A stretch of 46,434 nucleotides of DNA from Candidatus Methanimicrococcus labiotermitis (GTDB lineage: Archaea; Halobacteriota; Methanosarcinia; Methanosarcinales; Methanosarcinaceae). Shown here piece by piece: positions 8,547 through 17,084 of the stretch; the first letter of the stretch is position 1, and every line of letters starts with the position of its first letter. The stretch lies in NCBI GenBank assembly GCA_009784005.1, contig WRCE01000012.1:1-46434 (forward strand), given 5' to 3'. The position numbers were made by a program, and so were the translations under genes. Below the pieces are notes generated by a model. That model saw only the letters and a program-made list of their open reading frames with translations. It had not been told where the DNA came from and made no database searches.

Positions 8547-10028
8547 TTACAACCCGTCGTTTTCGTCGTCTTCAATGCCCATGGCGCTTAAAAACCGTTT
8601 GACGATGGATTCTTCGACCAATTTTTGAAGAACGTGTTTGTCTTTCGCGGACGCGAACAGGCCGAGCGGGATTTTTGCGCCGGCCGCGGTCGGGTGGCCG
8701 CCCGCGTTTTCGCCGAATGCCAGACGCATGACGTCTCCCAAATTCACGCGTATGTCTTCGTTTCGGGCGGAAACGTAAATGCTGTCGTCCATGATGCCGA
8801 AAACGACAACGGTGAACACGCCTTCCATGGAGAGCAGGTAATCCGCTGCCTGCGGCAGGGTGTCGCGGTTGCGAATGGCGCCGACATTGGAAAGAAGCGT
8901 CGTGCCGTAGATTTCTCTGCTCCTGATCGCTTCGCCGAGGATGTCCAGCGTTTCAACGGACAGGGATGGGGTTTCGACCTGCGTCAATAAATCATAATCG
9001 GACAGGGGGTGCAGGAAAGACGCGGCCGCGAAGTCGGCGGATGTTGTGTTGCGCCTGAAATCGTTTGTGTCGGTACGGATGCCGAATAAAAGAGCGGTTG
9101 CCAATTCTTTGGAAACCGTGATGTCCATTTGCTGGAGGTATTTGGTTAAAATCGTCGCGGAAGCGCCGACATTTGTTCGTATGTCTATAAATTCGGCAGA
9201 CGGTTCGATGTCGGAATAAGGGTGATGGTCGATGACAATGCCGATTGGATAGTCGGCCGGTACCGAGTTGTTGACGGACGGAATGGAGTTGTCAACAAGC
9301 GCCAGTTTATCGTATTGGTCATAAATTTCAGGGCCCGAAATCTTGATCATCGGGATTGCCAAAAGGTTGATGAAGGCTTTATTTTCATGGTGGCCGACTT
9401 TGCCGTCATACAAGATATCGGCTTTGATGCCGAATTTTTTGGTAATTTCGGTCAAAGCGTACGCGCTTGAAATCGCGTCGGGGTCGGGATTATCGTGAAG
9501 AACAATACCAAGCGTAATGCCGCGGTGCTCGTCCAGCCATTTCGCCAAACGGTTGCCGATGTGTTTGGTTTCAATCAAATCCAAGTATTCCGTGATTGTT
9601 TTGGACACAATCTGCGGCGGGATGAAGACGTAACCGGAACCTGCCGCCATCATTTCTTCCTTTTTGAGCGTGTCGGAGGCGCGGGATATTATTTTCACGG
9701 AGTCGGGGAGCACGGCTTTAAAGTTCGCGACGGCCTTTGTGTTGATGTCGTCGTTGGAACTGAGCGCGGCAACGCAAATGAGATTGCGCATATCTATTTT
9801 GTTATGAAGTTCGGGGTCGGAAATGTCGCCGATTAATGCGTTGAATCCTTCTTGGCGAAGGGTCTCGACACGTGTTTTATCAATGTCAATGATCGTAATT
9901 TCTTTTTCGGTTTTTCGGAGTTCCTTCGCGACCGCAAAACCAATAATACCGCCGCCTAATATCAAAAATTCCGGTTTTGGTTTTTTGATGCTTTCGGCGC
10001 TTTTTTGAGTGGAATTCATAAAAATCAT
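8547..10028 (-). CDS. RCK/TrkA-N plus DHH-DHHA1 phosphoesterase
   Basis: Residues ~18-140 form a Rossmann RCK/TrkA-N domain (LILGGGIIGFAVAKEL, then IIDIDKTR). Residues ~165-310 are a DHH phosphoesterase domain with the metal ligands in HDNPDPDAISS, LVDNS and VIDHHPY. The end is a DHHA1 domain with GGHPTAAGAKIP. The combination occurs in archaeal RecJ/NrnA-like proteins. The DHH half suggests hydrolysis of nucleic-acid ends, short oligonucleotides or cyclic dinucleotides; the Rossmann half suggests control by a nucleotide ligand. The substrate is not deducible. A second ATG at 10019 is an alternative start. Stop TAA. Confidence 0.85.
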   Translation of the reverse strand: MIFMNSTQKSAESIKKPKPEFLILGGGIIGFAVAKELRKTEKEITIIDIDKTRVETLRQEGFNALIGDISDPELHNKIDMRNLICVAALSSNDDINTKAVANFKAVLPDSVKIISRASDTLKKEEMMAAGSGYVFIPPQIVSKTITEYLDLIETKHIGNRLAKWLDEHRGITLGIVLHDNPDPDAISSAYALTEITKKFGIKADILYDGKVGHHENKAFINLLAIPMIKISGPEIYDQYDKLALVDNSIPSVNNSVPADYPIGIVIDHHPYSDIEPSAEFIDIRTNVGASATILTKYLQQMDITVSKELATALLFGIRTDTNDFRRNTTSADFAAASFLHPLSDYDLLTQVETPSLSVETLDILGEAIRSREIYGTTLLSNVGAIRNRDTLPQAADYLLSMEGVFTVVVFGIMDDSIYVSARNEDIRVNLGDVMRLAFGENAGGHPTAAGAKIPLGLFASAKDKHVLQKLVEESIVKRFLSAMGIEDDENDGL

Positions 10029-10116
10029 CTTGGAGTGTTTGCCTTTAATGCTTGGATTTATGCTTATCGGGCAGATAAGTGGTGACAGATAAGTGGTAAA
10101 TGATAATTGAAAGTGA

Positions 10117-10260
10117 TTAATGAAAGTGATTAATGAAAGTGATTAATGAAGTGATTAATGAAGTGATTAATGAAGTGATTAATGAAGTGATTAATGAAGT
10201 GATTAATGAAGTGATTAATGAAGTGATTAATGAAGTGATTAATGAAGTGATTAATGAATG
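10117..10260. repeat. 12-bp tandem repeat x 12 (GATTAATGAAGT)
   Basis: Twelve near-perfect copies, preceded by degenerate and 13-bp versions from ~10078. It lies between the divergent DHH and nnr genes. The remainder of the gap (10260-10570) shows no convincing gene. Confidence 0.92.
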
Positions 10261-10572
10261 TAATTCATCAAAATTTTGTTTTATTCAGCCGGTTTGTTCC
10301 GCGGGGGAAAAATAATTGTTTTGCAAATTCGGCTGTCATTGTTTTCAATTCGTTTTTCTATATCGGGTCGGTTTTTGTTCATGTTTGGGCGTTTGGCTCA
10401 AAACACAATTCAAAGCCGAACCGGCGCAAAAATTGTAATTAAACAAGAAACTTTTGACCTTCTATTTAAATTCATTCTTTATCGGAGAGATTCGTTTCCT
10501 GTCTTTTGGATTCATAATTCTTTTGAAATTATAAACGAATGCCGCCGAACGAAAGCAACATTCAAATAGAAC

Positions 10573-10605
10573 CCAATGGAAATATAAAATAATTATAAAT
10601 CATTG
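10573..10605 (+). promoter_or_regulatory. putative nnr promoter
   Basis: An AT-rich stretch with AATATAAAATAATTATAAAT is bracketed by CCAATG and CATTGG. A TATA box here would start transcription close to the nnr ATG, giving a short leader. Confidence 0.45.
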
Positions 10606-10634
10606 GTTGAGTAAAAATCCGGAATTGATTTACG

Positions 10635-12602
10635 ATGACAAAAGAGACGATTACCGCCGCTGAAATGAAAGCGATTGACATCAATGCGGCCGAACTCGGC
10701 GTGAGCCCTCTTCAGCTCATGGAAAATGCCGGCCGCGCCGTCGCCGAAACGATTGCCGTTTATTTAAATCTGAATTCTGATGTTCTCAACGAGCCCAACC
10801 CTTCTTCGTTGGACACGTCTTTTACTTTTGGCGAATCCATGGCAGTTCTTTTGTTCGCCGGTCTTGGGAATAACGGCGGGGACGCCTTTGTTGCCGCCCG
10901 CCACTTAGCGGATTTGAAAATCCCTTCCGTTGTTTTTCTTTTGGGCCGGGAAGACCGTATCAAAACAAAAGAAGCCCGATTGAATTACGCCGTCTTAAGC
11001 CAAACGAATTATGTTCAAACCGTTGAGGTCCCAGGTGAATCTGACCTCTGCGCCGCCTTAAAAATTCACGGCAAAAACATTTTGGCAATCGTTGACGGGA
11101 TTTTCGGAACGGGTTTTTCGGGCGAGCCCAAAGGCGTTGAGAAAAAGGCGATCGAATATATGAATTGGATTCAGAAAAAATCAAATGATGTCTTCGTTTT
11201 GGCAATCGATATTCCTTCCGGGCTGTCTTCCGTTCCTGTAGTTGTTCCTGTAGCTGCTCCTGCTTCTGCTCCTGTTGCTGCTCTTGACACTGCTCTTGCT
11301 TCTGCTCCTGCTGCTACTCTTGATACTGCTCTTGTTTCTGCTCCTGCTTCTGCCTCTGCTCCTGCCTCTGCTCCTGCAACTGCCTCTGCTCCTGCCTCTG
11401 CTCCTGCAACTGTCTCGTCCTCTGTTTCGTCCTCTGTCTCGTCCTCTGTTCTGTCGACTGCCGACGCGCCGAAACGCAAGTTTTCTGCCGGCTCTGTTGT
11501 CCGCGCCGACGCAACCGTGACTTTTCACAAAATGAAAGATTATCTGAAGACGCCGGCGGCCGCTAAGTTTGCCGGCCGTATTCTTGTCAAGCCCATCGGC
11601 ATTCCGGTTAACGCGGAGCGGCATGTCGGGCCCGGCGACCTGACCGCTTTGTACAGCCGCGGCGCCGGTTCCCATAAGGGCGACAACGGCAGGGTGCTTG
11701 TGATTGCAGGTGGTCCGTATGCGGGCGCGCCCGCGCTTGCCGGAATGGCGGCATTGCGCGCCGGATGCGATATCGCAACGGTTGCCGCTCCGGCGGGCAT
11801 TTATAAATCAGTCGCCGCGTTCGCGCCGGAATTGATTGTTAAAAAGCTGTCAGACGATAGCTTGTCAAATGCAGATCTTCCCGTTTTGATTGATTTGATT
11901 GAAAGGCATGACACCGTTTTGATTGGTCCCGGCCTGGGCAGTGAGCCCGCCGTTTTGAAAGTCGCTGCCGCTTTGGTTCCTTATTTCAAAAAAGCCGTCA
12001 TTGACGCTGACGCTCTGCACCCCGAGGTTTTGGAAGCGCTGAAGAACAGAACGCTTCAAGGTGAATTCAAATTCATCTTGACGCCGCATTATACTGAATT
12101 CAGAAGGGTCGCGGCGTTTTTTGATTTAGAACTCCCGCCCGCGAGAAGCGATGTCGACCCGGCCGTTCTTGAAAAGTACGCCGCTGTTATCGGCAAAGAA
12201 CTGAACGCGGCAATTCTTCTGAAAGGCCCGTCCGATTTGATTTTTAATCCTGCCGACGGCAGCGTTCGGTACAACACGACAGGCAACGCCGGCATGACGG
12301 TCGGCGGGACGGGCGACGTTTTGGCGGGAACGGCGGCGGGCTTGCTGGCGAAAAACGGCGCCTTTGCGGCGGCTTGTTGCGGCGCGTTTATCAGCGGCAG
12401 GGCGGGCGACTTGGCCTTTTTGAAAAAAGGCAATTCATTGATTCCATCGGATATGCTCAAAACCATTCCCAAAGTCTTGCTCGGCGAGGGGAAAAAGCGT
12501 TTGGGGCGGGAAAAGAAGGGGGTAAAGGGGTCAAAGGTTTCAAAGGCGTCTAAGACGTCTAAGACTTCAAAAGAGTCTTCAAAACCGGTCAAAAAGAAAT
12601 GA
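10635..12602 (+). CDS. nnr: bifunctional NAD(P)H-hydrate epimerase / dehydratase
   Basis: Nnr repairs hydrated NAD(P)H. The N-terminal YjeF domain (residues ~1-330) is the epimerase (ELGVSPLQLMENAGRA, FAGLGNNGGDAFVAARHL). The C-terminal domain (~345-630) is the ribokinase-like ADP/ATP-dependent dehydratase with SHKGDNGRVLVIAGG, GPGLG and GNAGMTVGGTGDVLAG. At 655 residues it is longer than usual (about 480-510) for two reasons: a ~77-residue Ala/Ser/Pro/Thr repeat inserted at residues ~199-276, inside the loop after DIPSGL in the epimerase domain, and a Lys/Ser-rich tail (VSKASKTSKTSK). Both come from DNA repeats and keep the frame. Stop TGA. Confidence 0.9.
   Translation: MTKETITAAEMKAIDINAAELGVSPLQLMENAGRAVAETIAVYLNLNSDVLNEPNPSSLDTSFTFGESMAVLLFAGLGNNGGDAFVAARHLADLKIPSVVFLLGREDRIKTKEARLNYAVLSQTNYVQTVEVPGESDLCAALKIHGKNILAIVDGIFGTGFSGEPKGVEKKAIEYMNWIQKKSNDVFVLAIDIPSGLSSVPVVVPVAAPASAPVAALDTALASAPAATLDTALVSAPASASAPASAPATASAPASAPATVSSSVSSSVSSSVLSTADAPKRKFSAGSVVRADATVTFHKMKDYLKTPAAAKFAGRILVKPIGIPVNAERHVGPGDLTALYSRGAGSHKGDNGRVLVIAGGPYAGAPALAGMAALRAGCDIATVAAPAGIYKSVAAFAPELIVKKLSDDSLSNADLPVLIDLIERHDTVLIGPGLGSEPAVLKVAAALVPYFKKAVIDADALHPEVLEALKNRTLQGEFKFILTPHYTEFRRVAAFFDLELPPARSDVDPAVLEKYAAVIGKELNAAILLKGPSDLIFNPADGSVRYNTTGNAGMTVGGTGDVLAGTAAGLLAKNGAFAAACCGAFISGRAGDLAFLKKGNSLIPSDMLKTIPKVLLGEGKKRLGREKKGVKGSKVSKASKTSKTSKESSKPVKKK
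11232..11463 (+). repeat. in-frame low-complexity insertion in the nnr epimerase domain
   Basis: Degenerate units built on GCTCCTGCTTCTGCT and then TCGTCCTCTGT encode an A/P/S/V-rich stretch. In ordinary Nnr the DIPSGL motif is followed within a few residues by the substrate-loop segment; here about 77 residues separate them. Confidence 0.8.
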
Positions 12603-12745
12603 GTGACTGAATGATTGGAATGATTGGAATGATTGCGAAAATGTTTTAATGAAAAGGTTTTATTTGGTTGATTGTATCAAGTTTTATTTGACACTGTTTC
12701 AATATTTGACATATTTTTGACATACTTTTAACATACTTTTAACAA
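12600..12745. repeat. short repeats between nnr and prs
   Basis: Three copies of GAATGATTG (about 12609-12636), then degenerate copies of GACATACTTTTAA (about 12706-12741), before the prs SD. Confidence 0.55.
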
Positions 12746-12773
12746 TTTTTATCAGCGATTTGAGGTTATTCAA

Positions 12774-13631
12774 TTGAAAATTATCGGCGGCCCGTCCTCG
12801 CAAACCCTTGCCTGCCGCGTTGCGGCTTTGCTCAATGTTGTACCGACTGTTATTCATTTTGAACGTTTTCCGGACAATGAGCATTATTTGAAAATTACGG
12901 AAGACATCGCCGGACAAGATGTCGTTTTGATCCAAAGCACGGTCACGGATTCCGATTGGGTGGCGCTTTACCAGCTTTTGGATGCCTGCGAATCGGCAAA
13001 AAGTGTCATTGTCGTTATTCCTTACATGGGTTATGCCCGCCAAGACAAGTTGTTCAAGCCCGGCGAGGCGGTCAGCGCCCGCGCGATGGCAAGAACGGTG
13101 ACGGCTGATAATTTAGAAGCCGTTTACACAGTTAACCTTCATGAAAAAAGCGTTTTAAAACACTTCAAGTGTCCCGCTTTTGATTTGGACGCTTCGCCTT
13201 TGATTGCCGAATACATTGTCAGTCTGGGTTTGAAAGAACCGCTTTTGATTGCGCCTGACAAAGGTGTTCGGGCTATGGTTGAACACATGGCGAGCGGCCT
13301 TTCTTTAGACTGGATTCCGTTTGATAAAATCCGCTTGGACGGCGCCACGATTGAAATGACGGGCGGCGGCTTGGATATCACCGGGCGCGATGTCATTATT
13401 GTCGATGACATGATTGCAACCGGCGGCACCATGGCGGAAGCTGTCAAGATTTTAAAAGGAAACGGCGCGAGGGACGTTTACACGGCTTGTATCCATCCGG
13501 TTTTGTCCAGAAACGCGGTTCTTCGTTTGGCAGGCGCCGGCGTTAAAGATATCATGGCGACCGATACAATTGAAAAAATACAGAGCCGTATCAGTACGGC
13601 GCCGCTGATTGCGGCCGTATTGAAGAAGTGA
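12774..13631 (+). CDS. prs: ribose-phosphate pyrophosphokinase (PRPP synthetase), archaeal type
   Basis: Makes PRPP from ribose 5-phosphate and ATP, feeding nucleotide, His and cofactor synthesis. It has the flag-loop region (ERFPDNEHYLKI), the ATP-site VIPYMGYARQDKLFKPGEAVSARAMAR and the PRPP-binding loop VIIVDDMIATGGTM. At 285 residues it has the usual archaeal length. The start is TTG: this gives the normal N-terminus (MKIIGGPSSQ) and GAGGT lies 8 bp upstream. Stop TGA. A family A hairpin element follows, in the same sense. Confidence 0.93.
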   Translation: MKIIGGPSSQTLACRVAALLNVVPTVIHFERFPDNEHYLKITEDIAGQDVVLIQSTVTDSDWVALYQLLDACESAKSVIVVIPYMGYARQDKLFKPGEAVSARAMARTVTADNLEAVYTVNLHEKSVLKHFKCPAFDLDASPLIAEYIVSLGLKEPLLIAPDKGVRAMVEHMASGLSLDWIPFDKIRLDGATIEMTGGGLDITGRDVIIVDDMIATGGTMAEAVKILKGNGARDVYTACIHPVLSRNAVLRLAGAGVKDIMATDTIEKIQSRISTAPLIAAVLKK

Positions 13632-13659
13632 TTTTCTTTTCCATTCTCTTTTTCTTTTT

Positions 13660-13800
13660 TCTTTTTTTTTACATTTTTCACATTTTTTACATTTTTCACA
13701 TTTTTTACATTTTTCACATTTTTTACATTTTTCACATTTTTTCCTTTTTTTCACATTTTTTCTTTTTTTTCACATTTTTTCCTTTTTTTCCTTTTTTCCT
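13660..13800. repeat. 18-bp T-rich tandem repeat
   Basis: About five copies of TTTTTTACATTTTTCACA, decaying into TTTTTTCACATTTTTTCC-like sequence. Long T-runs directly after prs could also act as an archaeal U-rich terminator. Confidence 0.8.
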
Positions 13801-13824
13801 TTCTTTTTCTTTATCTTTTCACTC

Positions 13825-13970
13825 TTTTCATCTTGCTTTTTCAAAAATATTAATGTTAGTTATTTCTCGTTATTTTTGGCAGAAATCTCCATTTTCGTAT
13901 TTGTGCGCTGCTTCGCATCGCCCAACTCCGAAAATGGAGGTGGTTATATACTTTTTGTTTGTTTTCATCC
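13825..13970 (+). repeat. dispersed hairpin element family A, copy 1
   Basis: One of four copies of a ~145-bp element. It begins TCTTTTCATCTTGC, contains TTTCTCGTTATTTTTGGCAG, then a hairpin: left arm CTCCATTTTC, a central segment with TGCGCTGCTTCGCATCGCCC, right arm GAAAATGGAG, followed by GTGGTTATATA and a T-rich end (TTTTTGTTTGTTTTCATCC). The right arm plus the next bases reads GGAGGTG, a strong SD-like sequence held in the stem. It lies 194 bp after prs in the same sense. Confidence 0.85.
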
Positions 13971-13974
13971 GGCT

Positions 13975-14160
13975 TAGTCTCTTTTCCTCTTCTCTTCCTT
14001 CCTTTTCTTCTTCTCTTCCTTCCTTTTCTTCTTCTCTTCCTTCCTTTTTCCTCTTCTTTCCCTCCTTTTTCCTCTTCTCTTCCCTTCTTTTTCCCTTTTC
14101 GCCCCCTCTTTTTTCTCTCCTTTTCATTCCCTTATTTTTATCTATTTCTATTCTATCTCT
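13975..14160. repeat. CT-rich tandem repeat
   Basis: Copies of CTTCTCTTCCTTCCTTTT and decayed versions run from the 3' end of family A copy 1 to the upstream region of the repeat-protein gene. Long S/F/L/P reading frames across it are compositional. Confidence 0.8.
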
Positions 14161-14238
14161 TTTTCTCTATTTTTTCTTCCGTTCCGGCTTCGTTTTTTTG
14201 ATAACGGATGCTTGGCGCTTATTTTTGGGGTATCAGGA

Positions 14239-14253
14239 ACTTTTATATTTTTT
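14239..14253 (+). promoter_or_regulatory. putative TATA box of the 611-residue gene
   Basis: CTTTTATATTTTTTC lies about 25 bp upstream of the ATG at 14272, so the transcript could be leaderless or nearly so. No SD is seen. Confidence 0.4.
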
Positions 14254-14271
14254 CAAAATCATCTCTAAATC

Positions 14272-16107
14272 ATGACAGATTCAAAGATTCGCCGCGCTTC
14301 TTCATCCGACCCGTCGGACCCCAAATACAATGATTATTCTTCTCTTCCCGATTCCAAACGTATGGAATCTAAAGACTCGGAAGAGCGTTTTTTTATGTCT
14401 TTTCAGCGCAAGGAAATGCCTGAAGCCAGACGCTCTTATGCGGAGTCTTCACGCCCGAAAATTGACATGATATTTGAAGAAAAGAATCCCAAAGGAATTT
14501 ATTCTGATTCAAAATCAAAAGTTGTTGATAATTACGCGTCCGACACGGATTGGCGGTCCAGAATTCAAAAAGCGGTTGCCGAATCAGGTCAGCGTGTCAG
14601 TCCGCCGGCGAAAGAATCCGCGCCGTGGCCGGATTCCAAGGTCGGAGGCGGAGTCGGTGGCGGAGTCGGTGGCGGAGTCGGAGGCGGAAAATCTAAAGAA
14701 GACAATATTCTTTGGGAAATTGATGACAAAAAAGTCTTTAAGGCTGAGAATTCCGTCTCAAAGGTTCGCCTCGCTTTGGAGGCTGAACGCAAAAACGCTG
14801 CTCGCGCCGAAGCGCATGACAAGTGGCTGGCCGATCGGAATGCAAGAATAGCAGGCGATGAAAAGCGGTTGATTCAAGCCGCCGCCGTTAAGCAAAAGAA
14901 GAGGCAAAGGGCTGACGCGTATGACAAGTGGCTTGCCGAGCGCGACACCCGCATTTTTGTTACGGATGAGCAACTGAGAAGAGACGCCGCCGCCAAACGC
15001 AGAGCACAAGCGAACGCCGCGGCGCACGACAAGTGGTTGGCCGAGCGCGATGCCCGCATTTTTGTTGAAGATGAGCGGCTGAAGAAAAACGTCGAGGCCA
15101 AACGTAAAGCTCAATTGAAGGCCGAAGCGCACAGCAAGTGGCTGGCTGAGCGCGACGCCCGTCTTCTCGCCGAAGAGGAACGGCTGAACAGCGACGCAGA
15201 AGCCAAACGAAAAGCCTTGGCGAATGCCCAAGTGCACGACAAGTGGTTGGCCGAGCGCGACGCCCGCCTTCTCGCCGAAGATGAACAGCTGAAGCGCGAC
15301 GCCGAAGCCAAACGCAAAGCTTTGGCGAATGCACAAGCGCATAACAAGTGGCTGGCAGACCGTAACGCCCGCCTTCTCGCCGAAGATGAGCAACTGATGC
15401 GCGATGTTGCCGCCAAACAGAAAGCTCAAAAGAATGCTGAGGCGCACGATAAATGGCTGACCGAGCGCAATGTTCGCCTCCTCGCCGAAGATGAGCAACT
15501 GAAGCGCGACGTTGCCGCCAAACAGAAAGCTCAAAAGAATGCCGAGGCGCATGACAAATGGTTGACCGAGCGTGATGCTCGCCTTCTCGCCGAAGATAAG
15601 CAGTTGAAGCGCGATGTTGCCGCCAAACAGAAAGCTCAAAAGAATGCTGAGGCGCACGATAATTGGCTGACCGAGCGCGATGCTCGCCTTCTCGCCGAAG
15701 ATGAGCAACTGAAGCGCGATGTTGCCGTCAAACAGAAAACCCAAGCGAATGTCGTTGCCGGTGAAAAGGACGGCGCCGTTTTTGAGAAAACAGCCGCTGA
15801 AACAGTTGAAGCTTCTAAAGAACCTGTCATTTCCAATAAACCTGTCGAGCCTGTCATTTCCAAAGAACCTGTCGAGCCGGTTGTTTCCAAAGAACCTGTC
15901 GAGCCTGTCATTTCCAAAGAACCTGTCGAGCCGGTTGTTTCCAAAGAACCTGTCGAGCCTGTCATTTCCAAAGAACCGGTCATGGACGCGGCTGCCGATG
16001 ACGATTTACAAATTCTTCTAAAAGAAAAGCAGGGATTGACGCGTCTTCGCACGGAACGCGAAAAATCGGACATTAACAAGAATTTAGATGATGAGTTTAT
16101 CGTTTGA
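14272..16107 (+). CDS. unrecognised repeat protein with nine 35-residue KWLAERDARLL repeats
   Basis: No family is recognised. The N-terminal ~120 residues are polar and low in Cys, followed by a (GGGV)n segment (14641-14690). Residues ~180-495 hold nine tandem 35-residue units (105 bp each) built on HDKWLAERDARLLAEDEQLKR, rich in Lys, Glu, Ala and Arg and predicted alpha-helical or coiled coil. Later units are nearly identical at DNA level, showing recent duplication. A second repeat (VEPVISKEP/VEPVVSKEP, 30 bp) follows, then a charged tail. There is no signal peptide or membrane segment, so it is probably a cytoplasmic filament-like or scaffold protein; this is inference. Codon use resembles neighbouring genes. 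Stop TGA. Confidence 0.7.
   Translation: MTDSKIRRASSSDPSDPKYNDYSSLPDSKRMESKDSEERFFMSFQRKEMPEARRSYAESSRPKIDMIFEEKNPKGIYSDSKSKVVDNYASDTDWRSRIQKAVAESGQRVSPPAKESAPWPDSKVGGGVGGGVGGGVGGGKSKEDNILWEIDDKKVFKAENSVSKVRLALEAERKNAARAEAHDKWLADRNARIAGDEKRLIQAAAVKQKKRQRADAYDKWLAERDTRIFVTDEQLRRDAAAKRRAQANAAAHDKWLAERDARIFVEDERLKKNVEAKRKAQLKAEAHSKWLAERDARLLAEEERLNSDAEAKRKALANAQVHDKWLAERDARLLAEDEQLKRDAEAKRKALANAQAHNKWLADRNARLLAEDEQLMRDVAAKQKAQKNAEAHDKWLTERNVRLLAEDEQLKRDVAAKQKAQKNAEAHDKWLTERDARLLAEDKQLKRDVAAKQKAQKNAEAHDNWLTERDARLLAEDEQLKRDVAVKQKTQANVVAGEKDGAVFEKTAAETVEASKEPVISNKPVEPVISKEPVEPVVSKEPVEPVISKEPVEPVVSKEPVEPVISKEPVMDAAADDDLQILLKEKQGLTRLRTEREKSDINKNLDDEFIV
14806..15755 (+). repeat. 105-bp coding tandem repeat x 9
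   Basis: Successive units are 105 bp apart (for example the AAG-TGG codons at 15241 and 15346). The 5' units have diverged, while the last four (from ~15420) are almost the same, consistent with expansion from the 3' side. Confidence 0.9.
15829..15990 (+). repeat. 30-bp coding repeat (PVISKEPVE)
   Basis: About six copies of a 30-bp unit containing TTTCCAAAGAACCTGTCGAG, alternating CCTGTCATT and CCGGTTGTT variants, encode the Pro/Val/Glu-rich segment near the C-terminus of the repeat protein. Confidence 0.88.
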
Positions 16108-16182
16108 AGTGGTTTATCGTTTGAAGTTGTTTATTGTTTGAAGTGGTTTATCGTTCGAAGTGAATTTATCGTTTGAAAGCCG
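16097..16182. repeat. 17-bp tandem repeat x ~5
   Basis: Copies of TTTATCGTTTGAAGTGG start inside the stop region of the repeat-protein gene and run to ~16180. The stop codon TGA lies within the first unit. Confidence 0.85.
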
Positions 16183-16252
16183 GGTTTGAATTCGATTTTT
16201 CGTAATCAAAAAATCTGAACGGCAAATAAAAAGAAGGCAGAGAGTACCCGAC

Positions 16253-17056
16253 ATGGATTCAAAGTTGTACAAATTCTTTTATGAATCCCTTAATTCATAT
16301 GAAGACGTGGAGGAGCTTTCCCAAAAACACGGTGTCTGCATCGGCACGCTTTCGTGCATTTTAGACCAAAAAGTGATCGGCAACGTTAAAAAATCTTATT
16401 ACGGCTTACAGCTCAAAAAGAACAAACTGGTCAAGGAATGGGACCGGGGCTCTTCGTTTTCAGATTTGGCGAAGAAATACGATTATCCGGCCACTCTCAT
16501 TTCTTCTCTCATCCTTCAAAACATCGGTTACAACAAGCGGCAAATCCGTGACTGCTATCGGGACCCCGCTCTCGTTGAAAACGCGCGCATCCGCAAAGAA
16601 CTCGGCGAATCTTTAAACACCGATTATTTCTTCTCGCCGCGGGCGCACCGCCTTCATGAAAAGAAAGGCAAAACGGGCGAAAAGCTCATTTCTTGCTGGC
16701 TCCAAAAGCTGAAATGTGACTTTAAATGTGAAGACGATATGCGCGCGAACGGCCTTACCGGAAAAACGCCCGACTTTTTGATGGAAAAATCAATCCGTAT
16801 CCGTGACGCTGAAGTTTGCTGGATTGAAAGCAAAGCGCTTTTCGGCGAACTCAAAGAACATCGGAATTATGCAAAGAAACAGTTTTCAGAGTATTCAAAA
16901 TGTTACGGCGACGGTCTTGTCGTTTATTGGTTCGGGTTTGAAACGGATATTTTAAAAGAAAAAGAAGACGGTTATCAGGTCGCTGACTTTGAGCTGTTCA
17001 AGAACGATTTCCCGGAAGATGTCAGCCGCTTTTTAACTTATATGACTCGCTGGTAA
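16253..17056 (+). CDS. TPD-domain nuclease-like protein, archaeal homologue of CDIN1 (C15orf41)
   Basis: Matches the archaeal/eukaryotic TPD family, whose human member CDIN1 (C15orf41) is a disease gene for congenital dyserythropoietic anaemia type I; the family is predicted to hold a PD-(D/E)xK nuclease fold. Residues ~15-95 are helical with two HTH-like segments (EDVEELSQKHGVCIGTL, SDLAKKYDYPATLISSLI). Residues ~140-250 hold the nuclease-like core with GEKLISCWLQ, KTPDFLM (the TPD motif) and CWIESKALFG (E-x-K type), then VVYWFGF. Nuclease activity is inferred from fold prediction for the family. Stop TAA. Confidence 0.78.
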   Translation: MDSKLYKFFYESLNSYEDVEELSQKHGVCIGTLSCILDQKVIGNVKKSYYGLQLKKNKLVKEWDRGSSFSDLAKKYDYPATLISSLILQNIGYNKRQIRDCYRDPALVENARIRKELGESLNTDYFFSPRAHRLHEKKGKTGEKLISCWLQKLKCDFKCEDDMRANGLTGKTPDFLMEKSIRIRDAEVCWIESKALFGELKEHRNYAKKQFSEYSKCYGDGLVVYWFGFETDILKEKEDGYQVADFELFKNDFPEDVSRFLTYMTRW

Positions 17057-17084
17057 CGCCGCAACCGTTTTCTGTTTCTGTTTC

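Noticed and set aside
10276..10569. 97-residue ORF in the DHH-nnr gap
   Set aside because: No ribosome site, no recognisable family, and low-quality codon pattern; I treat the interval as noncoding.
13870..14127. Lys/Glu/Arg-rich minus-strand ORF
   Set aside because: It is the reverse complement of the CT-rich repeat and gives only EGKKRKKEGREEEKE-type sequence.
13628..14275. F/L/S-rich 215-residue ORF after prs
   Set aside because: It is T/C-rich repeat sequence plus a family A element; composition explains the openness, and there is no SD or family match.
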